Below are positions 48,177 to 58,226 of a stretch of 64,000 nt of DNA, one piece after another; the stretch's first letter is position 1; each line of letters opens with the position of its first letter. Source of the stretch: Ochrobactrum teleogrylli (lineage in GTDB: Bacteria > Pseudomonadota > Alphaproteobacteria > Rhizobiales > Rhizobiaceae); the NCBI RefSeq assembly GCF_006376685.1, contig NZ_VEWL01000003.1, forward strand, positions 124,001-188,000, in the 5' to 3' direction. The notes beneath the pieces were generated by a model. The model saw only the letters and a program-made list of their open reading frames with translations. It was not told where the DNA came from and did no database searches. The position numbers and the translations under genes are program-made.

Positions 48177-49836
48177 GGCTTATTTCTCCATAAAGCGCGC
48201 GTTTGAACGGTTCCATGCCAACGCGGCGATAGGCGGCCAGGAAGTTTTCCTCCGGGCTTTCACGCAAGGCGAGATAGGTATCGACCACCGTTTCGATGGC
48301 ATCCACCACTTCTTCCGACGAAAAGCCGCGACCGGTGATTTCACCTATGGTCGAATGCTCGTCCGCCGAACCGCCAAGCGTGATCTGATAGAGTTCCTCG
48401 CCCTTTTTCTCGACGCCCAGAATGCCGATATGGCCGACATGGTGATGGCCGCAGGCATTGATGCAGCCGGAAATCTTGATCTTGAGATCACCGATTTCAA
48501 GCTGGCGCTGCTGGTCGCCGAAGCGTTCGGAAATGCGCTGCGCCACCGGAATGGAGCGTGCATTGGCAAGCGCGCAGTAATCGAGGCCCGGGCAGGCGAT
48601 GATATCGGTGATGAGACCGGCATTCGGCGTCACCAGCCCATCCGATTGCAGCAGATCATAGACGGCTGCAAGATCGGCCTTAGCCACATGCGGCAGGACC
48701 AGATTCTGCTCGTGGCTGACGCGGATTTCGTCGAAAGAATAGGTTTCGGCAATATCCGCCACCAGTTCCATCTGCTCGGCGCTCGCATCGCCGGGAATAC
48801 CGCCGATGGGCTTCAGCGAAATGGTGACGACCGCATAATCCGGGTTCTTGTGCGGCGTGACATTGCGCGCCACCCAGCTTGCAAATTCCGCATCGGCCTT
48901 CTGGGTAACAGCCAGCACTTCCCAGCCTTCCGGCCGTTGCGGCAGCTTCGGCATGCGGAAATAGCTTTCAATCGCGTCGATATCGCGCTGCGGCAGCTTC
49001 AGCTCGCCATTGCGGATTTCTTCCCATTCAGCATCGATCTCGCGGGTCAGTTCTTCAACGCCCGTTTCATGGACGAGAATCTTGATGCGCGCCTTATATT
49101 TGTTGTCGCGACGGCCATGCAGATTATAGACGCGCACGATGGCCGTCACATAGGTCAGCATGTCCTCGATGGGCAGGAAGTCACGAATCTTCTTCGCCAC
49201 CATCGGCGTGCGGCCCTGACCGCCGCCGATATAGACGGCAAGGCCCAGATCGCCCGCCTCGTTCTTCTTCAGCTGCAAGCCGATGTCATGCACCTGAATG
49301 GCGGCGCGGTCATGGTCCGAGCCGACAATGGCGATCTTGAACTTGCGCGGCAGATAGGAAAATTCCGGATGCAGCGACGACCACTGGCGCAGGATTTCGG
49401 CGAAGGGGCGCGGATCGGCCACTTCGTCGGCGGCAGCGCCTGCGAAGTGATCGGCAGTCACGTTGCGAATGCAATTGCCGGAGGTCTGGATGGCGTGCAT
49501 CTCGACTTCCGCCAGCTCTTCCAGAATGCGCGGCACGTCCTTCAGCGCAGGCCAGTTATACTGGATATTCTGGCGCGTGGTGAAATGGCCAAAGCCGCGA
49601 TCATAGACGCGCGCAATGTGACCAAGCTTTCGCAACTGGCGGCTCGACAGCGTGCCATAGGGAACGGCCACGCGCAGCATATAGGCGTGCAATTGCAGGT
49701 AAAGGCCATTCATCAAGCGCAGCGGACGGAACTGTTCTTCCGTCAGCTCTCCGGTCAGGCGGCGCTCGACCTGATCCTTGAACTGGGCAACGCGGGCCGC
49801 AACGAAATCGCGGTCGAATTCATCATAACGATACAT
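48166..49836 (-). CDS. cysI: Sulfite reductase hemoprotein (siroheme, 4Fe-4S)
   Basis: Reduces sulfite to sulfide by six electrons. The 556-residue protein has two nitrite/sulfite-reductase ferredoxin-like repeats (GHFTTRQNIQYNWPAL near 84 and EIRVSHEQNLVLPHV near 370) and the cluster ligands CPGLDYC (near 417) and CINAC (near 462). No cysJ flavoprotein is adjacent, so electrons probably come from ferredoxin or another donor. It is preceded by a small palindromic repeat. Confidence 0.92.
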   Translation of the reverse strand: MYRYDEFDRDFVAARVAQFKDQVERRLTGELTEEQFRPLRLMNGLYLQLHAYMLRVAVPYGTLSSRQLRKLGHIARVYDRGFGHFTTRQNIQYNWPALKDVPRILEELAEVEMHAIQTSGNCIRNVTADHFAGAAADEVADPRPFAEILRQWSSLHPEFSYLPRKFKIAIVGSDHDRAAIQVHDIGLQLKKNEAGDLGLAVYIGGGQGRTPMVAKKIRDFLPIEDMLTYVTAIVRVYNLHGRRDNKYKARIKILVHETGVEELTREIDAEWEEIRNGELKLPQRDIDAIESYFRMPKLPQRPEGWEVLAVTQKADAEFASWVARNVTPHKNPDYAVVTISLKPIGGIPGDASAEQMELVADIAETYSFDEIRVSHEQNLVLPHVAKADLAAVYDLLQSDGLVTPNAGLITDIIACPGLDYCALANARSIPVAQRISERFGDQQRQLEIGDLKIKISGCINACGHHHVGHIGILGVEKKGEELYQITLGGSADEHSTIGEITGRGFSSEEVVDAIETVVDTYLALRESPEENFLAAYRRVGMEPFKRALYGEISRAA

Positions 49837-49855
49837 AGTCTAAATCCAGATCAGA

Positions 49856-49899
49856 GCATTTCCAGCAAAAGTAGGAACCGGTTTTGCGTCCGGAAATGC
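49856..49899. repeat. Small palindromic repeat, copy 4 (between the DUF2849 gene and cysI)
   Basis: Arms GCATTTCC and GGAAATGC around AAAAGTAGGAACCGGTTTTGCGT. It lies between two genes of one operon and will be transcribed as a hairpin just upstream of cysI. Confidence 0.65.
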
Positions 49900-49910
49900 G
49901 TCAACAGATA

Positions 49911-50228
49911 TTACGAGGCGCGCTTCAAAGCAGGCTTGTCGAGGGGCAGATCACCAAAGGTCACGATGGTCGGGCCGGAAAGGCGGATGCGCTCGCGCAG
50001 GCGGATCGGGTAAAGCCCCTCCTCACGCTCCTCGACATCGATCACATTCACATCGACAACCAGATTGGCTTTCGCTGCAACCTTGCCCGCGTCTTCCAGC
50101 GCCGTCACCGCTTCGGCGTGGCGTGCAACCAGCGCGCCGTCGATGGTCTCCTGCCACGAACCGTCGGCACCGAGCCACACAGCCTGCCCGTCGATCAGCC
50201 GGTTTGCAGTGAGAACTTTTACGACCAT
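49911..50228 (-). CDS. DUF2849 family protein
   Basis: A 105-residue protein of unknown function found between cysG and cysI in alphaproteobacteria. The visible core is LIDGQAVWLGADGSWQETI, then VDVNVIDVEEREEGLYPIRLRERIRL. The small size and position suggest an accessory role for sulfite reductase; that is inference. The ATG at 50228 has GGAG seven bases upstream, and a TTG two codons earlier is less likely. Confidence 0.82.
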   Translation of the reverse strand: MVVKVLTANRLIDGQAVWLGADGSWQETIDGALVARHAEAVTALEDAGKVAAKANLVVDVNVIDVEEREEGLYPIRLRERIRLSGPTIVTFGDLPLDKPALKRAS

Positions 50229-50269
50229 TTCCAAACTCCAAACTTTTGTTGACCGCGCATCCTGCGGGT

Positions 50270-51697
50270 TTAGGCTGCGACGGAAACCGGCTTGAGGGCC
50301 AGCGCTTCGGCTTTGTCGATTGCGGCACCGGCGACCGCATCGCCAATGATCACCATGACCGGGCCGGAAAGCTCCTTGCGGCTTTCCAGATCCGGCAAAT
50401 CCTTCAGCGTGCCGTGGAATAGGCGCTTGTCCTGCCGGCTCGCATTTTCCACCACCGCCACGGCGGTATCTTCATGCAGGCCCGCACCAATCAGGCGTGC
50501 GGCAACCGATGCCGCGACCGTGGAGCCCATATAGACGGCAATGGTTGCGCCGGAGACGGCAAGCTTGGCCCAGCCCGGCAGCACATCGCCCGTCATATCG
50601 TGACCAGTGGTGAACACCAGCGACGAGGCGACACCGCGCAGCGTCAGCGGCAATTCCATATCGGCAGCGGCAGCAAAGGCCGAGGTGATGCCGGGCACGA
50701 TTTCGAAACCGATACCGGCGGCACGCAGCGCCGCCATTTCCTCGCCTGCGCGTCCGAACACCAGCGGATCGCCGGATTTCAGCCGCACAACGCGCTTGCC
50801 TTCCCGCCCCAGCGAAACCAGCAGGCGATTGATCTCTTCCTGGCTTTTGGAATGGCAGCCCTTGCGCTTGCCGACGGCAAGGCGTTCGGCATCGCGGCGG
50901 CCCATGGCAATCACGCCTTCCGGCACCAGCGCATCATGCACGATGACATCGGCTTCCATCAAAGCGCGGTGGGCGCGCAAGGTCAGCAGGTCTTCAGCAC
51001 CCGGTCCGGCACCAACCAGCCAGACATAACCGGCGGCATTGTCGCGCTGCTCGATCAGGTCGCCCGCAGCCTTATAAGCTTCCGCGCGGTCGCCATTTTC
51101 AATGGCGCTGGCAACACGGCCCGAAAAGAAACCGCGCCAGAAACTGCGGCGCGCCAGCCCCTTGGGCAATGCGCGCTCGACCAGCGGACGCCAGCTTTCG
51201 GCGAAATGCGCAAGCTCGCCAAGGCGTGGCGAAAAGGCGGCATCAATACGTGCACGAACCATCTGCGCCAGAACCGGAGCGCTTCCTTCCGAGCCGATGG
51301 CAATCGTCAGTGGCGCGCGGTTGACGATGGCAGGCGTCAGGAAATCGCAAAGGGCAGGACGGTCAACGACATTGACCGGAACCTTCTCGGCCTTGACCAC
51401 AGCGGCAATGGCGCGATCTTGCGCTTCGTCGCCGGTTGCCACGAAAACAAGCTTTGCGCCCGCGACATGTTCCGGCGCAAAAGGTGCCGCCACATGCTCC
51501 GCACCATGGCTTGCGATGAACTCGGCCAGATGATGTTCCGTTTCCTCGGCAACGATGCGAAGGCGTGCGGATGTCTGCGCCACAAGGCGCGCCTTGTTCA
51601 AAGCTTCCTCGCCGCCGCCAACGACGACAACCACCTCTTCCGACACCCGGAAGAAGGCAGGAAAATCAGCCAATAAACGCTTTTGCGGTAGAGACAC
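50270..51697 (-). CDS. cysG: Siroheme synthase (trifunctional)
   Basis: Makes siroheme for CysI from uroporphyrinogen III. In 475 residues the N-terminal half (VVVVGGGEEALNKARLVAQT near 24) is the precorrin-2 dehydrogenase/ferrochelatase and the C-terminal half is the SAM-dependent methyltransferase (VGAGPGAEDLLTLRAHRAL near 227, RLKSGDPLVFGRAGEE near 300). The start is GTG at 51697 with AAGGA upstream. It heads the cluster, and a palindromic repeat lies just before it. Confidence 0.93.
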   Translation of the reverse strand: MSLPQKRLLADFPAFFRVSEEVVVVVGGGEEALNKARLVAQTSARLRIVAEETEHHLAEFIASHGAEHVAAPFAPEHVAGAKLVFVATGDEAQDRAIAAVVKAEKVPVNVVDRPALCDFLTPAIVNRAPLTIAIGSEGSAPVLAQMVRARIDAAFSPRLGELAHFAESWRPLVERALPKGLARRSFWRGFFSGRVASAIENGDRAEAYKAAGDLIEQRDNAAGYVWLVGAGPGAEDLLTLRAHRALMEADVIVHDALVPEGVIAMGRRDAERLAVGKRKGCHSKSQEEINRLLVSLGREGKRVVRLKSGDPLVFGRAGEEMAALRAAGIGFEIVPGITSAFAAAADMELPLTLRGVASSLVFTTGHDMTGDVLPGWAKLAVSGATIAVYMGSTVAASVAARLIGAGLHEDTAVAVVENASRQDKRLFHGTLKDLPDLESRKELSGPVMVIIGDAVAGAAIDKAEALALKPVSVAA

Positions 51698-51713
51698 GAT
51701 GCCATCCTTGAGA

Positions 51714-51757
51714 GCATTTCCAGCGAACGCGGATACCGTCTTCGCGTGCGGAAATGC
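51714..51757. repeat. Small palindromic repeat, copy 5 (upstream of cysG)
   Basis: Arms GCATTTCC and GGAAATGC identical to copy 4, but a diverged centre (GAACGCGGATACCGTCTTCGC). It lies 17 bases before the cysG start codon, within the probable 5' leader. Confidence 0.55.
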
Positions 51758-51866
51758 GTCTTGTGAAAGTTGGCGCCATTATCCATGGAGAGCGGGAGAT
51801 TTATAAGAAACGGGCTTGCGCGCGAAAATGATGGCGAGCATCACTTTTTCTCAAAACAGCCGTTTG

Positions 51867-51884
51867 CGGGATTTTAATTTCCCG
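51867..51884. promoter_or_regulatory. Imperfect palindrome upstream of the cysG operon
   Basis: CGGGATTTTAATTTCCCG is nearly self-complementary and lies 170 bp ahead of cysG in an AT-rich promoter-like stretch between cysG and yraN. A regulator of sulfur genes is possible, but no known site is matched. Confidence 0.3.
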
Positions 51885-51930
51885 TAAGGCCGGAAATATA
51901 TCCCACAATTTTTATAGGATTTACATAGGC

Positions 51931-52311
51931 TTATCGATAAGCGCCACTCGAGAAGAAGGCCGGAACGTGTTTTGGCCAGCGGCGCGGCAGCACGGCAATC
52001 AGGTCGAAACGAAGAGACAGACGGTCAAGGTCGGGCTGGCGTTGCAGCCAGAGATCAGCTGCAGCTTCGATACGGCGCATCGCCTGCGGCGTGACGGCCA
52101 ATTGCGCTGCTTCAAGACTGCTGCGCGCCTTGACCTCGACGATCAGCACCAGATTGCCCCGCCGGGCGATCAGATCGATTTCGCCGAGCCGTGTCCGATA
52201 GCGCCGCGCGACAATGCGAAAACCTTTCAAAAGAAGCACCATCGCCGCAAAGCGTTCGGCGCTATGTCCGCGAAAGAAAGCAACGCGCTTTTTCTCGCGG
52301 AGGTCTGTCAT
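51931..52311 (-). CDS. yraN: YraN/UPF0102 family nuclease-fold protein
   Basis: A 126-residue protein with the restriction-endonuclease-like core [23 protein letters not shown] followed by [12 protein letters not shown], the E...D...EVK pattern of the family. The cellular role is unknown, possibly in DNA or RNA processing. Its ATG overlaps the rsmI stop (ATGA), a gene pair seen in many bacteria. Confidence 0.9.
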   Translation of the reverse strand: MTDLREKKRVAFFRGHSAERFAAMVLLLKGFRIVARRYRTRLGEIDLIARRGNLVLIVEVKARSSLEAAQLAVTPQAMRRIEAAADLWLQRQPDLDRLSLRFDLIAVLPRRWPKHVPAFFSSGAYR

Positions 52312-53219
52312 CGCTGATCCGATTTCAGTTGCATAAGACGCTGATAGAGAACCGATTTCTGCCCGCCTGTCATGCGCGCCGCCTCGCCTGCAGCCTTGGA
52401 TGGCGGCAGTTCGGCGGCAAGCGACAGAAGCAGCTTGTCGATGTCTTCCTCGCTTTGCGGAATTGTGTTGCCTGTCGGCGGGCCGACCAGCAGAACCACT
52501 TCGCCGCGAATGCGATCCTCACCGTCGAATTCCTTCGCCAGTTCGCCCAACGGAGCAGTGCGAATGGTTTCATAGGCCTTGGTCAGTTCGCGGCAGAGCG
52601 CGCCCAGACGATCCGACCCGAACACTTCGGCCATTTCGGCCAGCGTCGCCGCTGTCCGGTTTGGCGACTCATAGAAGACCAGCGTTGCGTCGATGCCCTT
52701 GAGGCTTTCCAGCTTCGTCTGCTTTTGCCCATGCTTGGATGGCAGGAAGCCGCAGAACATGAAGGCGTCGGTCGGCAGGCCCGAAGCGGCGAGTGCGGCC
52801 AGAACGGCGGAAGCACCCGGAATGGGAACGACACGAATACCCGCCTCGCGTGCTTCGCCGACCAGACGAAAGCCCGGATCGGAAACGAGCGGCGTGCCCG
52901 CATCGGACACCAGCGCAACGCTTTTGCCCGCTGACAGCGCGGCAATCAGCTTTTCTCCGGCTTCGGCGGCATTGTGCTCGTGATAGCTGATCGGGCGGCG
53001 GGAAATGCCGTAGCGGTCGAGGAGAACGCGGGTCACACGCGTATCCTCGCAGGCCAAAACATCGGCTGCGGCGAGCGTTTCGATGCCGCGCAGCGTCATA
53101 TCGCCAAGATTGCCGATCGGCGTCGAGACGATATAAAGCGCGGGTTCCAGCGGACGGGCGCGCATGGCTGTGCCACCCACCACATAATCGCGTTTCACTT
53201 CACTGGTCTCGTCGTGCAT
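52308..53219 (-). CDS. rsmI: 16S rRNA (cytidine(1402)-2'-O)-methyltransferase
   Basis: Methylates C1402 in the ribosomal P site. The 303-residue protein of the tetrapyrrole methylase fold contains [20 protein letters not shown] (near 27), [17 protein letters not shown] (near 105), [18 protein letters not shown] and [12 protein letters not shown]. The ATG at 53219 is preferred; the frame is open to a TTG at 53279. It is coupled to yraN downstream. Confidence 0.92.
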   Translation of the reverse strand: MHDETSEVKRDYVVGGTAMRARPLEPALYIVSTPIGNLGDMTLRGIETLAAADVLACEDTRVTRVLLDRYGISRRPISYHEHNAAEAGEKLIAALSAGKSVALVSDAGTPLVSDPGFRLVGEAREAGIRVVPIPGASAVLAALAASGLPTDAFMFCGFLPSKHGQKQTKLESLKGIDATLVFYESPNRTAATLAEMAEVFGSDRLGALCRELTKAYETIRTAPLGELAKEFDGEDRIRGEVVLLVGPPTGNTIPQSEEDIDKLLLSLAAELPPSKAAGEAARMTGGQKSVLYQRLMQLKSDQR

Positions 53220-53300
53220 GTTCAACTTTCTACGCCGCTCGGAATCGAGAAGTACTGCGCCTTGCTCGAAAGGAGACAAAAAATATACCTCGGTCCCCGT

Positions 53301-53690
53301 TCATTTTTTGCACTTTGGACCGTGATTTATGTCGGCTTCCATGCTCCGATAAAATGAATCCAACTCTCCAGCAGTCCTGTATTCATCTGCAACCTGATAA
53401 ATACTCATTGGGCCGTATCCGTATTTAGAAAAAAAATCTTTAGCCTCTGGGCGATCGGCCAAAGAATGCATGCGTGCGAGCCAAGGCGCAAAACCTCCTC
53501 TGCCAGAGAAACCATACTCCTTAAAACGTGCAGAGCGTTGAAATTCCTTCGCTTCCACAGCAAGTGCCGCAACATCTTTTTCGAAATCAGTGCAAGATTT
53601 CGAAAAAGATGGCGTTGCTCCCATGAGAGACAAGACGACTGAAGGGAAGATGATTTTCAAGTTAAAAACAAACTGAAACCGTCTGAGCAT
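53301..53690 (-). CDS. Secreted protein of unknown function
   Basis: A 129-residue product with an N-terminal signal peptide (hydrophobic stretch in residues 10-26, cleavage near FSKS-CTDF) and a mature part with two cysteines, one near the mature N-terminus and one in the final GPKCKK. No family recognised. The gene is visibly richer in A and T than its neighbours and uses less GC-biased codons, so it may be a recent arrival or a fast-evolving orphan. It sits between rsmI and hemW. Confidence 0.55.
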   Translation of the reverse strand: MLRRFQFVFNLKIIFPSVVLSLMGATPSFSKSCTDFEKDVAALAVEAKEFQRSARFKEYGFSGRGGFAPWLARMHSLADRPEAKDFFSKYGYGPMSIYQVADEYRTAGELDSFYRSMEADINHGPKCKK

Positions 53691-53750
53691 ACCAAAATCA
53701 ATCCTATACTTCTTTTTTGAAAATGCGCCGTTTTCGGCACTAAATCCGCT

Positions 53751-54965
53751 TCATGCGGCCAGATCGGCTACGAGCGCATCCAGCACCAGCGCACCGTCCG
53801 GCGTTGCGCGAATGATGCTGCCGCCCATCGGCTCGATCATGCCCTCGGCAATCAATTTCGCCAGGCGCTTCTGGTCAACGCTGTGGCCCGACAGCCGCTT
53901 GTAGCGATCCAGATCGATGCCTTCGCGCAGACGAAGCCCCATCATCAGGAACTCGTCACCCTCCTGCCCGCCATCGAGATACTCTTCCTCGACAATACCG
54001 TGGCCGCGCCGTTCAACGTGATCGAGCCAGGTTTCCGGATGCTTTTCGGTAATCGTAACCGTGCGCACGTCGTTTTCCACGAAACGCCCATGCGCGCCGG
54101 GGCCGATGCCGACATATTGGCCATAGCGCCAATAGACCAGATTGTGCTGCGACTCGCGCCCCGGCACTGCGTGATTGGAAATCTCATAGGCCGGAAGTCC
54201 ATGCTCTGCCGTAACCCGCTGCGTTTCTTCATAGAGCGCTGCGGCGTGGTCCGGCTCCGGCGTGGTCAGCTTCCCAGCCTTCCAGAGATTATAGAACTGC
54301 GTGCCTTCCTCAATGGTCAGCTGATAGAGCGAGAGGTGATCGGCAGCCAGTCCGATGGCCTCCTTCAGCTCTTCGCGCCATGCCTCGATGCTCTGGTTCG
54401 GACGCGCATAGATCAGATCGAAGGACAGGCGCGGGAAAATCTCACGCGCTAAGCGAATGGCCGCCTTTGCCTCATCGACCGAATGCATACGCCCCAGACG
54501 GCGCAGATCGGCATCGTTCAGCGCCTGAATGCCGAGCGACACGCGATTGACGCCTGCGGCGCGATAGCCGCGAAAACGGTCGGCTTCCACACTGGTCGGA
54601 TTGGCTTCCAGCGTCACTTCGATGTCGGGTGCGACAGACCAATGCGACGCAATATTATCGAGAAGCGCACCCACTGTTTCGGGCTGCATCAGCGAGGGCG
54701 TGCCGCCGCCCAGAAAAATGCTGGTGACCGTGCGTGGGCCGGTGCGCTCGCGCAGCGTTTCCATCTCGCGGCGAAACGCTTCAGAAAACCGCGCCTGATC
54801 CACCGGCTTATGACGGACATGGCTGTTAAAGTCACAATACGGGCATTTGGCCAGACAGAACGGCCAATGCACATAGACGCCGAACGCATTTTCCCCGTTT
54901 ACCCGCGCGATAGGGATCATGCTGGCAGCATTTTTCGCCTGCAAAGGGGGAAAGAGCCTGTTCAT
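53751..54965 (-). CDS. hemW: Radical SAM family heme chaperone HemW
   Basis: A 404-residue protein once annotated as oxygen-independent coproporphyrinogen oxidase but now known as a heme-transfer chaperone. The radical SAM cysteines occur as [10 protein letters not shown] (near 37-45), followed by [12 protein letters not shown] and [29 protein letters not shown]. The ATG at 54965 overlaps the rdgB stop (ATGA), so the first 15 residues before MIPIARV are probably real. The extra cysteine of true HemN is absent, as expected. Confidence 0.92.
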   Translation of the reverse strand: MNRLFPPLQAKNAASMIPIARVNGENAFGVYVHWPFCLAKCPYCDFNSHVRHKPVDQARFSEAFRREMETLRERTGPRTVTSIFLGGGTPSLMQPETVGALLDNIASHWSVAPDIEVTLEANPTSVEADRFRGYRAAGVNRVSLGIQALNDADLRRLGRMHSVDEAKAAIRLAREIFPRLSFDLIYARPNQSIEAWREELKEAIGLAADHLSLYQLTIEEGTQFYNLWKAGKLTTPEPDHAAALYEETQRVTAEHGLPAYEISNHAVPGRESQHNLVYWRYGQYVGIGPGAHGRFVENDVRTVTITEKHPETWLDHVERRGHGIVEEEYLDGGQEGDEFLMMGLRLREGIDLDRYKRLSGHSVDQKRLAKLIAEGMIEPMGGSIIRATPDGALVLDALVADLAA

Positions 54966-55624
54966 TTCGCGGAAGCCGGCTCCACGTTGAGCGCCTTTTC
55001 GGCGAAAAGCTTGAAGGCGCGGGCGCGATGCGACAGGGCCGAAGCGTCGCCGGGCTTCCAGCCGTGCTTCTCGTCGGCGGACATTTCACCAAAGGTTTTC
55101 TCATGGCCATCCGGCAAGAACACCGGGTCATAGCCGAAGCCGGTCGTGCCGCGTGGCGGCCAGATCAGCACCCCTTCCACTTCGCCACGGAAATATTCCG
55201 CTTCGCCATCCGGCCATGCAAGGCAGATGACGGAGACGAAACGTGCGCCGCGCTTGTCCGGGCTCGTCGCACCCTTTTCCTGCAAAAGATCTTCGACCTT
55301 GCGCATCGCCATGTTGAAATCACGCGTGCCGTCTTCGGTCTCGGCCCAGTTGGCGGTATAGACGCCCGGCTCGCCATCCAGCGCATCGACCATCAGGCCG
55401 GAATCGTCGGACAATGCGGGCAAGCCGGTGGCTTCAGCCGCAGCAAGCGCCTTGATATAGGCGTTTTCCTCAAACGTGGTGCCGGTCTCGTCCGGCTCCG
55501 GCAGGCCAAGTGCCGCGACCGAGCTGACATCGAAGCCGAACGGGCCGATCAGCCCGTCGAATTCCTTCAGCTTGCCCGCATTGTGCGAGGCGACAATCAG
55601 CTTGCCCTTTTCCAGCGTTCTCAT
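54962..55624 (-). CDS. rdgB: XTP/dITP diphosphatase (non-canonical purine NTP pyrophosphatase)
   Basis: Clears ITP, dITP and XTP to prevent their use in nucleic acids. The 220-residue protein has the signature [12 protein letters not shown] (near 10), [23 protein letters not shown] (near 72) and the C-terminal [10 protein letters not shown] and SHRARAF. The ATG at 55624 is preceded by GGAA and lies three bases past the end of the VOC gene; an in-frame ATG at 55636 overlaps that gene. Confidence 0.92.
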   Translation of the reverse strand: MRTLEKGKLIVASHNAGKLKEFDGLIGPFGFDVSSVAALGLPEPDETGTTFEENAYIKALAAAEATGLPALSDDSGLMVDALDGEPGVYTANWAETEDGTRDFNMAMRKVEDLLQEKGATSPDKRGARFVSVICLAWPDGEAEYFRGEVEGVLIWPPRGTTGFGYDPVFLPDGHEKTFGEMSADEKHGWKPGDASALSHRARAFKLFAEKALNVEPASAK

Positions 55625-55626
55625 TT

Positions 55627-56031
55627 TCAGTTCCATAGTTTGGGTTCGGCGATCTCCAGCGAATTGCCGGATGGATCGCGGAAGTAAATCGAATGTGCGC
55701 CATTGGGCCAATCGAAACCGGCCTCAATGGCGACGCCATGTTGTTGCAGATGTTCCCGCCAGTCGTCGATCTCGGCACGACTTGCGGCAAAACATACATG
55801 ACCCGGCCCCGTCGTGCCATGTGGTGGCACAGGCAGATGGCCGGGCAAAGGCGGCTTCAAGGTTTCTTCCGCCTTGAAAAGCAGCAAAATGCCCTCGCCG
55901 CAGCGGAAGAAAGCGTTGCGCTCGCTAAGCTGGCCCACCGGCTCCAGCCCCATTGTGTCGCGATAGAATTCTACCGCCTCGGCGACGTCGCGAACATAGA
56001 GAGCCGTTTCAAGAATACGTGCAGCGCGCAT
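55627..56031 (-). CDS. VOC superfamily (glyoxalase/bleomycin-resistance fold) protein
   Basis: A 134-residue metal-dependent-fold protein: [20 protein letters not shown] at the start, [15 protein letters not shown] in the middle and [17 protein letters not shown] at the end, which gives the paired beta-alpha-beta modules and the final glutamate ligand. Substrate unknown; dioxygenase, glyoxalase or resistance roles are all possible. It forms a tight row with rdgB and hemW. Confidence 0.82.
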   Translation of the reverse strand: MRAARILETALYVRDVAEAVEFYRDTMGLEPVGQLSERNAFFRCGEGILLLFKAEETLKPPLPGHLPVPPHGTTGPGHVCFAASRAEIDDWREHLQQHGVAIEAGFDWPNGAHSIYFRDPSGNSLEIAEPKLWN

Positions 56032-56133
56032 GGATCAGGTCTCCTTATTCAGATGGAGCAGACACTGTCCTAGCAGAGCCTGTTCCAAAAGTCGTCTTGT
56101 GCGGCTGCAAATACGCTTTTTTGAGTGAGGCTC

Positions 56134-56850
56134 TTAAGCGACCGCCATTTTCTGCAACGACACAAGACGATCCACACCGCTGCGCGCCAGCTTCATCAGG
56201 TTCAGGAACTCTTCTTCCGAGAAAGGCGCACCCTCGGCGGTGCCCTGAATTTCAACAATGCCGCCTGCGCCGGTCATGACGAAATTGCTGTCGGTCTGGG
56301 CGACGGAATCTTCCGCATAATCGAGATCGAGAACAGGAGCGCCTTCATAGATGCCGCAGGAAATAGCCGCAACGTGGTCCTTCAGCACCTTCTCGACCCG
56401 TACCATCTGGCGCGCTTCCATCCAGCGCAGGCATTCATGTAGGGCCACCCAGCCGCCGGTGATGGCTGCCGTGCGCGTGCCGCCATCGGCCTGAATGACA
56501 TCGCAGTCCACCGTGATCTGCACTTCGCCCAGCGCTTGCATATCGACAACAGCGCGCAAGGAGCGTCCGATCAGACGCTGGATTTCCTGGGTACGTCCGC
56601 CCTGCTTACCGGTGGCTGCTTCACGGCGCATGCGGTCGCCGGTCGAACGCGGCAGCATGCCGTATTCCGCCGTAACCCAGCCCTTGCCGGTATTGCGCAT
56701 CCAGCCCGGCACCTTTTCCTCAAGGCTTGCCGTGCACAGAACATGGGTGTCGCCGAATTTGACCAGGCAGGAGCCTTCCGCATGTTTGGAGATGCCGCGC
56801 TCGAAAGAGACGGCGCGCATTTCGTCGGCAGCACGCTTGGATGGACGCAT
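56134..56850 (-). CDS. rph: Ribonuclease PH
   Basis: Trims the 3' ends of tRNA precursors using phosphate. The 238-residue product has the normal length and shows [18 protein letters not shown] at the start, [42 protein letters not shown] and [19 protein letters not shown]. The ATG at 56850 gives exactly the family length; the frame continues upstream without need. It is divergent from hrcA. Confidence 0.94.
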   Translation of the reverse strand: MRPSKRAADEMRAVSFERGISKHAEGSCLVKFGDTHVLCTASLEEKVPGWMRNTGKGWVTAEYGMLPRSTGDRMRREAATGKQGGRTQEIQRLIGRSLRAVVDMQALGEVQITVDCDVIQADGGTRTAAITGGWVALHECLRWMEARQMVRVEKVLKDHVAAISCGIYEGAPVLDLDYAEDSVAQTDSNFVMTGAGGIVEIQGTAEGAPFSEEEFLNLMKLARSGVDRLVSLQKMAVA

Positions 56851-56995
56851 ATAGTAAATTCCTTGATCGAGTTTTTTGGGATTCAAAGTTTTCCGTGCGG
56901 CTTTTTAGGCCCCCCGGGCACAAATAGAAAGGCATTTCACATCGTTCCGGGGCCAAAGATATGTTGAGAGGATTGCCAGTGTGAGGCTAAAGCCT

Positions 56996-57023
56996 TTGAC
57001 GCTTGGCGCAGCAACCTTATATT
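56996..57023 (+). promoter_or_regulatory. Sigma-70-type promoter of hrcA
   Basis: TTGACG (56996-57001), 16-bp spacer and TATATT (57018-57023), 35 bp before the hrcA start. No CIRCE repeat (TTAGCACTC-N9-GAGTGCTAA) is present here. Confidence 0.6.
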
Positions 57024-57057
57024 CAAGGCAAGCAATCAACAGGTTCGCCGCTTTATC

Positions 57058-58128
57058 ATGATGAAATCGCCTGAACATCAGCTTTTGAATTCGCTCGACC
57101 AGCGGTCGCGCGAAATTTTCCGGCTGGTCGTCGAGAGCTATCTCAACGACGGCGACCCGGTCGGTTCGCGCAATCTGTCCCGTCTTCTGCCACATTCGCT
57201 CTCGCCCGCCACCATTCGCAATGTGATGAGCGATCTGGAGCATCTGGGCCTGATCTATGCGCCGCATGTGTCGGCGGGCCGTCTGCCGACGCAGATCGGC
57301 CTGCGCTTTTTCGTCGATGCCTTTATGGAAGTCGGCGATCTGGCGCCCGGCGAGCGCTCGTCCATCGAGGCGCAGGTGCGCGCCGCCGGAAACAGCAATT
57401 CGGTTGAAAACGTGCTGACCGAGGCAAGTCAGGTCCTGTCGGGCCTGTCGCGGGGGGCTGGTCTCGTGCTCGCCACCAAGACCGAAGGCGCGCTGAAACA
57501 TATCGAGTTTGTGCGGCTTGAGCCGACCCGCGCGCTGGCCGTGCTGGTGATGCAGAATGGCGATGTGGAAAACCGCGTCATCAATCTGCCGGTCGGCATC
57601 AGCGCATCGCAGCTGGTCGAAGCGTCCAATTTCCTCAACGCGCATATTCACGGCCATACGCTTTCCGAAGCCAAGGCCGAGTTGAAAGTGCTGATGGAGG
57701 AAACCCGTCAGGAACTCGACCAGCTTTCGCAGGAACTTGTCGAACAGGGCCTCGCCGTCTGGGGCGGCACCGGTTCCGACCAGCCGTCACGGCTGATCGT
57801 GCGGGGGCGCGCCAATCTTCTCGAAAATATTCACGCGCAGGAAGATATCGAGCGCCTGCGCCATCTCTTCGACGATCTGGAAACCAAGGACGGCATGGTC
57901 CAGCTTCTCGATCTGGCCGAAACCGGTTCGGGCGTGCGCATTTTCATCGGCTCGGAAAACAAGCTGTTTTCACTGTCCGGCTCGTCGCTGGTGGTTGCGC
58001 CCTATCGCGACAGCGAACAGCGCGTGGTCGGGGCTCTTGGCGTCATCGGCCCGACCCGCCTCAATTATGCGCGTATCGTGCCGATGGTGGACTATACGGC
58101 ACAGATCGTGTCGCGGCTGTTGCGGTGA
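57058..58128 (+). CDS. hrcA: Heat-inducible transcription repressor HrcA
   Basis: Represses groESL-type operons through the CIRCE element. The 356-residue protein has a winged helix at the start ([27 protein letters not shown], then [30 protein letters not shown]) and a long GAF-like C-terminal domain ending in [19 protein letters not shown]. It precedes grpE by 98 bases in the same direction, the usual alphaproteobacterial order. Confidence 0.94.
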   Translation: MMKSPEHQLLNSLDQRSREIFRLVVESYLNDGDPVGSRNLSRLLPHSLSPATIRNVMSDLEHLGLIYAPHVSAGRLPTQIGLRFFVDAFMEVGDLAPGERSSIEAQVRAAGNSNSVENVLTEASQVLSGLSRGAGLVLATKTEGALKHIEFVRLEPTRALAVLVMQNGDVENRVINLPVGISASQLVEASNFLNAHIHGHTLSEAKAELKVLMEETRQELDQLSQELVEQGLAVWGGTGSDQPSRLIVRGRANLLENIHAQEDIERLRHLFDDLETKDGMVQLLDLAETGSGVRIFIGSENKLFSLSGSSLVVAPYRDSEQRVVGALGVIGPTRLNYARIVPMVDYTAQIVSRLLR

Positions 58129-58226
58129 GGTGTCAATCTTACCGGGTCAGCAGAAATTAAGCCTTGATTTTAATGGCCTGAAACTCGATATCCGCCCCAG
58201 AAGATATTCAAGACGGAAGAAGCATT

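Noticed and set aside
48079-50013. 644-codon open frame opposite cysI
   Set aside because: Runs across several real genes and a repeat on the opposite strand, with no motif of its own.
56887-57057. CIRCE operator before hrcA
   Set aside because: No TTAGCACTC-N9-GAGTGCTAA is present; only a sigma-70-type promoter is visible.
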